Origin: an uncultured Sphingomonadales bacterium
GTDB lineage: Bacteria > Pseudomonadota > Alphaproteobacteria > Sphingomonadales > Sphingomonadaceae
Direction: 5' to 3'
DNA length: 18,592 bases
Assembly (NCBI GenBank): GCA_937898525.1
Contig: CALCBC010000046.1
Coordinates: 1 to 18,592 of the forward strand
The notes under the pieces are model-generated. The model saw nothing but the letters and a program-made list of their open reading frames with translations, ran no database searches and had not been told where the DNA came from. This document shows positions 14,731-18,592 of the stretch, one piece after another. Numbering within the stretch: the stretch's first letter is position 1; every line of letters begins with the position of its first letter. The translations under genes and the position numbers were made by a program.

Positions 14731-14970
14731 CTAGGGCGCGCCGCTGCGCGCCTCGTCTTCCGCGATCTCCTCGCGCAGTTCGCGGGCACCGCGCTCCGCG
14801 CGGGCGATCTCCTCGGGCGAGCCGCCGCGGTTGCGGATCGTCGCATAGACGATCGCCGCCAGCAGCAGCGCCGCCCCGCCGCCCGCGGCAAGCCTCGAGC
14901 CGAACGCGACCGAGACGACGAACAGCACCACGACCAGGGCAAGCAGCCCGAACAGCCATTTTCTCGACAT
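14731..14970 (-). CDS. Small membrane protein of unknown function
   Basis: 79 residues. The ATG at 14970 has AGGAAGG just upstream and directly precedes a membrane segment, so I prefer it to a start at 15009. There are two hydrophobic segments, at about 5-23 (LFGLLALVVVLFVVSVAF) and 27-45, then a charged helical tail (50-79) rich in Glu and Arg. Both ends are probably on the same side of the inner membrane. I recognise no family. It is convergent with the MFS gene, the stops being one base apart, and divergent from rnk. Confidence 0.75.
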   Translation of the reverse strand: MSRKWLFGLLALVVVLFVVSVAFGSRLAAGGGAALLLAAIVYATIRNRGGSPEEIARAERGARELREEIAEDEARSGAP

Positions 14971-15045
14971 GAGCCTTCCTTTCGAGCGACCAACGCGCGA
15001 GCGCGGCAAGCTTTCCGGCTCCCGGCCCCTCGCCTCGGCGATGGC

Positions 15046-15073
15046 TTGACTTCGCCCCGTTCGGCCCCATCAT
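15046..15073 (+). promoter_or_regulatory. Candidate promoter of the rnk leader
   Basis: TTGACT (15046-15051), a 16-base spacer and CATCAT (15068-15073). The -35 box is good and the -10 box weak. If used, transcription would begin at about 15080, at the ATG of the 19-codon leader ORF. Confidence 0.35.
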
Positions 15074-15080
15074 CTGAGTC

Positions 15081-15140
15081 ATGTACACGGCCCCTGCCCG
15101 TTTCCGATATCACGGCGGCCAGCTGCTCGCAGGCACTTAG
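15081..15140 (+). CDS. Possible 19-residue leader peptide upstream of rnk
   Basis: ATG at 15081 followed by 19 sense codons in all and a TAG at 15138-15140, encoding MYTAPARFRYHGGQLLAGT. No ribosome site is seen, but the ATG sits where a transcript from the candidate promoter would start, so leaderless translation is possible. The first base after the stop begins a perfect 10-bp hairpin. A short ORF like this can arise by chance; the placement is what makes it notable. Confidence 0.22.
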   Translation: MYTAPARFRYHGGQLLAGT

Positions 15141-15180
15141 CCCCGAGCTCGCTTTCCTTCACTCTCCGCTGAGCTCGGGG
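15141..15180 (+). promoter_or_regulatory. Leader hairpin 1 of rnk: perfect 10-bp inverted repeat
   Basis: CCCCGAGCTC (15141-15150) and GAGCTCGGGG (15171-15180), a perfect repeat with a 20-base pyrimidine-rich loop. It directly follows the stop of the possible leader peptide and lies 63 bases before rnk. There is no T tract, so it is not a standard terminator. It could be an RNA structure or a protein-binding site. Confidence 0.6.
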
Positions 15181-15202
15181 TCCCGGTCCACAACCCACTC
15201 GT

Positions 15203-15224
15203 GCGGTCCGCGCAGCGGAACCGC
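15203..15224 (+). promoter_or_regulatory. Leader hairpin 2 of rnk, just before the ribosome site
   Basis: GCGGTCCGC (15203-15211) pairs with GCGGAACCGC (15215-15224) over 9 bp, with one bulged A and a 3-base loop. It ends 6 bases before the GAGGA ribosome site of rnk and could affect its access. Confidence 0.5.
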
Positions 15225-15242
15225 CCTGCGAGGATTTCGAGC

Positions 15243-15659
15243 ATGCATATCGAACACGCGGCCCTCGAGCGGCCGCCCGTCATTCTCTCCGAGGCCGAGG
15301 CCGATACGCTCTACGAGCTCGCCTGGGCCGCGCGCGGCACGTCGCAGATGTCCGCCGCGCTGCTGCTGGAGGAGCTCGCGCGCGCCGAGGTCTGCGACCG
15401 CGCCAGCCTGCCCGCTGACGTCGTCACGATGCACTCCGAGGTCGTGTTCCGCGACGAGGACTCGGGCGAGGAACACCGCGTCACCCTCGTCTATCCGCGC
15501 GAGGCCGACATGGAGGCCGGCCGCCTGTCGGTACTGACCCCGGTCGGTGCCGCGCTGATCGGGCTCAGGCGCGGCAGCGCGATCGACTGGCCCAACCGCC
15601 TCGGCGCCACGCGGCGCTTCCGCATCGTCGAGGTCATCCAGCCGGGACCCGACGCATGA
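15243..15659 (+). CDS. rnk: Nucleoside diphosphate kinase regulator / GreA-GreB-like protein Rnk
   Basis: 138 residues, the usual Rnk length. ATG at 15243 has GAGGA 8 bases upstream. The N-terminus has the short helical Rnk domain (PPVILSEAEADTLYELAW), shorter than the coiled coil of GreA. Residues from about 50 form the FKBP-like GreA/GreB C-domain: VTMHSEVVFRDEDSG, RVTLVYPREADMEAGRLSVLTPVGAALIGLRRGSAIDW. Rnk binds RNA polymerase near the secondary channel and influences nucleotide metabolism genes. The next gene overlaps its stop (ATGA). The 160-base leader holds a possible leader peptide and two hairpins. Confidence 0.93.
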   Translation: MHIEHAALERPPVILSEAEADTLYELAWAARGTSQMSAALLLEELARAEVCDRASLPADVVTMHSEVVFRDEDSGEEHRVTLVYPREADMEAGRLSVLTPVGAALIGLRRGSAIDWPNRLGATRRFRIVEVIQPGPDA

Positions 15660-15835
15660 TCGCCGAGGAATCGGCCGAGTGGCGACCCTACCGCGGTCAC
15701 CTGATCATCGTCCGTCGCGCCGGGCTGTTCGGAAGGCGGCGCTACGACGTGTGGGACCGCGGCACGCTCATCGGTACCTTCCGCGACGTGGTCGACGCCG
15801 AGCTGTTCGTCGACGCCCGCCTCGGCCCGCGCTGA
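15656..15835 (+). CDS. Small protein of unknown function coupled to rnk
   Basis: 59 residues. It begins in an ATGA overlap with rnk and reads MIAEESAEWRPYRGHLIIVR, then a basic stretch GLFGRRRYDVWDRG and a C-terminal strand-helix (LIGTFRDVVDAELFVDARLG). Codon use and third-position GC fit a real gene, and the overlap supports translation. The order (strands, then a helix with DVVDAELFVDA) suggests a small alpha/beta domain. I know no family name. It may assist Rnk or simply share its transcript. Confidence 0.65.
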   Translation: MIAEESAEWRPYRGHLIIVRRAGLFGRRRYDVWDRGTLIGTFRDVVDAELFVDARLGPR

Positions 15836-15838
15836 GTC

Positions 15839-16216
15839 TCACCCCGCGGCCTGGCCCCTGACCCAGGCGAGCGCCTCGTCGCGCTCCTCGGGCAGGCAGA
15901 CCCGATAGCTGATGTTCGGCAGCAGCGCACTCTCGAGCCGGCTGCCGGCACGGACCCAGGCCTGGTCGGCCACGACCGCGACCCGCCCGAAGCGATTCAG
16001 CTTGCCCAGCAGCGGCAGCGCCCGCTTCACGTAGGCGGGCAGGCTCGACAGCTCGAGCCCCTCGATCGCGCGCGTCTCGACAAACATGTGGACCTTGTCG
16101 TGCTCGGCCATTGCCCGGTCGAGCGCGTCCATCAGCGCGTCGAGATCGCTGCCGACGATCTTGCCCGAAACTTCGGCCGCCAGCACGTCGCCGGCGCTTT
16201 CGATGATCCTGTGCAT
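15839..16216 (-). CDS. SpoIIAA-like (STAS/SEC14-type) protein
   Basis: 125 residues from the ATG at 16216. AAGGAGG (16223-16229) is 6 bases before it, while the ATG at 16222 touches the ribosome site directly and is unlikely to be used. The sequence fits the SpoIIAA-like family of about 120 residues: AAEVSGKIVGSDLDALMDAL at the start, HMFVETRAIEGLELSSLPAYVKRA in the middle and RVAVVADQAWVRA near the end. Members are small soluble proteins of unclear role, sometimes linked to stress or membrane lipid binding. It is divergent from the DoxX-like gene and convergent with the small rnk-linked gene, 3 bases apart. Confidence 0.85.
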   Translation of the reverse strand: MHRIIESAGDVLAAEVSGKIVGSDLDALMDALDRAMAEHDKVHMFVETRAIEGLELSSLPAYVKRALPLLGKLNRFGRVAVVADQAWVRAGSRLESALLPNISYRVCLPEERDEALAWVRGQAAG

Positions 16217-16359
16217 GTCCATCCTCCTTCCCGGCTGCCCGTCGGTCCCCCAACGCACGAGGCCGCGAGATTTTCCGCCGGGGAGAAGACCGCCAGTCGC
16301 GCTCGACCGCCGGGCGGTGCGCGGCTAGCCTCACCTTCGGGCACTCGGGGGAGGAGCCG

Positions 16360-17109
16360 ATGATCGGAGATCGCGTGTTGGGACTGGCCGCGCTGGCGCT
16401 CGGCGGGGTGATCCTCGCCTGGCGGCAGTTCTCGCCCGTCTGGCAACCGGTACCCGAGATCCTGCCCCAGCCGGCGTGGTTGGCCCCCGTGGCGGGCGCG
16501 GTCTTCGTGGTCGCGGGCGCTGCGCTTCTGCTGCGACGGTGGCAGTTTCCCGCGGCGATCGCCGTGGCGGCGCTCTCGCTCCTGTTCGCCGCCGGCTGGG
16601 CCTTCCGCGTCGCCGCCGAGCCGACGACCTTCGGCACCTGGCTGGGCCTCGCCGAGCAGGTGGCCGTGGTGCTCGGGGCGCTCGCCGTGATTGCCGCGCA
16701 AGGCTCGCGTGGCGGCCCGCTCGCCCACGCCCTGCGCGCGCTGTTCGGGGTGTGCCTGCTCGCGTTCGGCGCCGCGCATCTCGTCTACGTCCAGGAAACC
16801 GCCGACTTCGTCCCCGGCTGGATCCCGCCCGGCCCGCGCTTCTGGGCGCTCGCCACCGGCGTCGCCGACATCGCCGCCGGCCTCGCCCTTCTCGCCGGCC
16901 CGCTGGCACTCCTCGCCGCGCGGCTGGCGACGGTGATGTTCGTCGGCTTCAGCCTGCTCGTCTGGCTCCCGCGGGTCATCGCGGAACCGGGCGAGGCGAT
17001 GAACGGGTTCGGCAACGCGGTGAATCTCGCGATCGTCGCCGGCGCCTGGGCCGTGGCCGACCTGATCGCCCGCACTCCGCCGCCCGCCTGGTGGCACCGC
17101 GGGCGCTGA
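16360..17109 (+). CDS. DoxX-like integral membrane protein
   Basis: 249 residues with about eight hydrophobic segments (near 5-22, 42-58, 64-82, 98-113, 126-143, 161-180, 182-203 and 219-237). The ATG follows GGGGGAGGAG. The second half matches the four-helix DoxX pattern: GVCLLAFGAAHLVYVQETAD, VPGWIPPGPRFWALATGVADIAAG and a closing NAVNLAIVAGAWAVAD. Since DoxX proteins are usually 130-160 residues, the first half may be a second, degenerate four-helix unit. The function of such proteins is poorly defined; some are linked to oxidative stress or to quinone-dependent sulphur oxidation. Nothing here points to a substrate. It ends 113 bases before the convergent beta-helix gene. Confidence 0.82.
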   Translation: MIGDRVLGLAALALGGVILAWRQFSPVWQPVPEILPQPAWLAPVAGAVFVVAGAALLLRRWQFPAAIAVAALSLLFAAGWAFRVAAEPTTFGTWLGLAEQVAVVLGALAVIAAQGSRGGPLAHALRALFGVCLLAFGAAHLVYVQETADFVPGWIPPGPRFWALATGVADIAAGLALLAGPLALLAARLATVMFVGFSLLVWLPRVIAEPGEAMNGFGNAVNLAIVAGAWAVADLIARTPPPAWWHRGR

Positions 17110-17222
17110 CGGCGAGCGTCCACCCCTGGCGGCCCAGCTCGAGAGGCTCCCTGGACCCCTGAGCGGGGCGCATTCTGGATCACCTCAAGAACCGGCACGT
17201 CGTGACTGACGACCGAGCGTCC

Positions 17223-18592
17223 TCAGCCGCCGAGGCCCTCCCGGCCGACCTTGATGCTCGCCTGCAGGTCCGTCGGGCGGATGACCGGCCCGGCCGGCGG
17301 TCCCGCGACCAGCTTGACCCACACCGAATCCCCGTCCCTGAACCAGGAGGTTTCCTTCGCCTGCCGCAGCGCTTCCAGGCTCGGCTGCTCGGTTCCCGAG
17401 GCGTGTGCGAAGCCCGGCAGCCTGAACACGACCCACGAGCCCTCGTCCATCTCGGCAAGGCTGAGGGTGACTTCGGGCCGCTCGGTCCTGACCTCGATCT
17501 CGGTGCCCGCGCGCACGGTGCTCTGGTCGCCGTGGACTTTGAATTCCCTGCCGTTGCGCACGAGCGCGATCGGCGCCTGCGGCGGAGGGCGCGAGAACAG
17601 CGCGGCGCGCTGGGCCCGGTGGAGCGGCGTGTCCGGCGCGAACGGGCCGAGCGCGGCGAGCAGCGCGAAGCGGGCGGTGCGCGATTCGAGATCGACTGCG
17701 GCCGGCAGCTCGCCCCGGCTGTCCGACAGGTTGAGCCGCCCGATATCGCCGGTGCATACCGCCGCGTTCCAGCTCGGGCGTACCTCGCAGCTGTCGTCGG
17801 TCGCGACGCTGTCGTTCTCGCCGTCGTGCAGCAGGACCTGGCTGTCGGGCACGCCGGTCACCGACCCGTCGAGGTCGCGGAACGACAGCGTGCGGTAGGC
17901 ATTGCCGCCGCGGTTGTCGTTGTCGAACCGGCGATCGTAGGTCGGGAAATAGACCGGCTTGGCGTTGACGAACTTCGCCCCGCTGATCGTGCTCCCGGTG
18001 CTGAGCCCGGCGCTCGTGTAGAGCAGGAACGACAGCGCGCCGGTCTTGCGCAGCGCGTTGTCCTGGAAATTGACGAACGTCGTGTTCACCACGTCGTCGC
18101 GGTAGTCGTAGTACTCGTAGCCGCGGATCGGGAAGTCCGGGATGCCCGGCTTCGGCAGGCTGCGGCCGTAGGCGATCTCCTCGGGCGTGCGCGGATTGCC
18201 CACGTTGTCGGTCTCGCCGACGACCAGCGAGTCCACCAGCCGCGAGCTGAACGGCGAGCTGCCGATGTCGCCGGCGGCCTGCGTCATGCCGATCGCGTTG
18301 TCGGCCAGCTTGAGGTTGCGGTACACGTAGAGGTCGCCCCGGCCCCACAGCCCGCCGTTGCGGTTCTTGTAGGCGGTCAGGTCCTCGAAGTGCGTTTCCA
18401 GCACCTCGCTCTCGAGATCGGTCGGGTCCTTCAGCGGCAGCAGCGGGATGGTCGCGAGGCCGAAGGTGTTGTCCTCGTAGATGTGGCGGTCGATCAGGAA
18501 CCCGTCGAAGTTCGAGTGCGCGACGTTGCCGCGGAACTCGCGCACCGGCGTTCGGCGCGGCCAGGTGCTGGCGCTGATCTCGGTGCCGAGGA
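17223..18592 (-). CDS. Right-handed beta-helix protein, G8/CEMIP-like, N-terminal part outside the window
   Basis: The frame is open to the window edge (15 more codons before the GTG at 18545), so this is the C-terminal 455 residues of a longer protein. Short repeated strands with Asn and aromatic turns (FRGNVAHSNFDGFLID, NGGLWGRGDLYVYRNLKLAD, VNTTFVNFQDNALRKTG, STISGAKFVNAKPVYFPT) are those of a right-handed parallel beta-helix. The wording resembles bacterial relatives of CEMIP/TMEM2 (G8-domain family, some with hyaluronidase activity), which is a memory-based match. After about residue 340 a beta-sandwich-like C-terminal domain follows (VTLSLAEMDEGSWVVFRLPGF). It is probably a large exported or surface protein acting on or binding polysaccharide; the signal peptide would be off the window. 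Confidence 0.7.
   Translation of the reverse strand, partial: LGTEISASTWPRRTPVREFRGNVAHSNFDGFLIDRHIYEDNTFGLATIPLLPLKDPTDLESEVLETHFEDLTAYKNRNGGLWGRGDLYVYRNLKLADNAIGMTQAAGDIGSSPFSSRLVDSLVVGETDNVGNPRTPEEIAYGRSLPKPGIPDFPIRGYEYYDYRDDVVNTTFVNFQDNALRKTGALSFLLYTSAGLSTGSTISGAKFVNAKPVYFPTYDRRFDNDNRGGNAYRTLSFRDLDGSVTGVPDSQVLLHDGENDSVATDDSCEVRPSWNAAVCTGDIGRLNLSDSRGELPAAVDLESRTARFALLAALGPFAPDTPLHRAQRAALFSRPPPQAPIALVRNGREFKVHGDQSTVRAGTEIEVRTERPEVTLSLAEMDEGSWVVFRLPGFAHASGTEQPSLEALRQAKETSWFRDGDSVWVKLVAGPPAGPVIRPTDLQASIKVGREGLGG

Noticed and set aside
15235..15255. TTCGA...TCGAA inverted repeat around the rnk start codon
   Set aside because: The arms are only 5 bp and the sequence is constrained by the ribosome site and codons; probably chance.
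16306..16318. Palindrome ACCGCC-G-GGCGGT upstream of the DoxX-like gene
   Set aside because: Perfect but made only of GC-rich motifs expected often in this background; no promoter boxes could be placed around it.
17199..17213. GTCGT-GACTG-ACGAC as a terminator between the DoxX-like and beta-helix genes
   Set aside because: The stem is short, without GC-rich arms or a T tract; I see no convincing terminator in the 113-base gap.

Overview
The window is GC-rich, gene-dense bacterial chromosome, almost certainly from an alphaproteobacterium of the order Sphingomonadales. The basis is codon use, many ATGA/TGATG start-stop overlaps, intergenic hairpins with GCGAAGC tips of a kind I associate with sphingomonad genomes, and a tetrahydrofolate (THF)-dependent O-demethylase of the LigM family known from Sphingobium. 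I see no tRNA, rRNA, insertion sequence, phage gene or CRISPR array, and no gene-free stretch over 300 bases.

Layout. (1) 1-1639, minus: a GMC flavoprotein oxidoreductase cut by the window edge. It is divergent from a lipoprotein plus SnoaL-fold pair (1765-3161), with a TetR-type palindrome in the shared promoter region. (2) 3225-5126: a single-domain MetE-like zinc methyltransferase and an IclR-family regulator, translationally coupled and preceded by a palindrome. (3) 5123-5725, minus: an exported protein of unknown function. (4) 5841-8005, minus: an alpha/beta hydrolase coupled to the LigM-like O-demethylase, ending in a strong intrinsic terminator. (5) 8135-9950, plus: a MetF-like reductase and FolD, divergent from (4). 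The gap between (4) and (5) holds a second copy of the palindrome found upstream of metE-iclR. (6) 9952-10077: four hairpins in a row. (7) 10185-13280: an EthA-like Baeyer-Villiger monooxygenase, a CinA-like MoCF-domain protein and a cytoplasmic paralogue of the lipoprotein in (1). (8) 13371-14729: an MFS transporter of aromatic-acid/H+ symporter type. (9) 14731-17109: a small membrane protein, Rnk with a structured leader, a coupled 59-residue protein, a SpoIIAA-like protein and a DoxX-like membrane protein, mostly housekeeping or stress genes. (10) 17223-18592, minus: part of a beta-helix, G8/CEMIP-like protein.

How the genes may work together (inference). Regions 1-8 look like a catabolic island for a methoxylated and/or ketone-bearing aromatic compound. 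The MFS carrier would import it. The LigM-like enzyme would move the O-methyl group to THF. MetF and FolD would oxidise the resulting methyl-THF to methylene-, methenyl- and formyl-THF. The MetE-like enzyme could take methyl or another one-carbon unit to a thiol. The monooxygenase plus hydrolase could process a ketone through an ester, and the GMC enzyme an alcohol. The IclR protein is the best candidate to control both one-carbon units through the shared 18-bp palindrome. The most noteworthy observations are that palindrome pair, the pair of divergent paralogues (lipoprotein and cytoplasmic) at the two ends of the island, and the leader of rnk.
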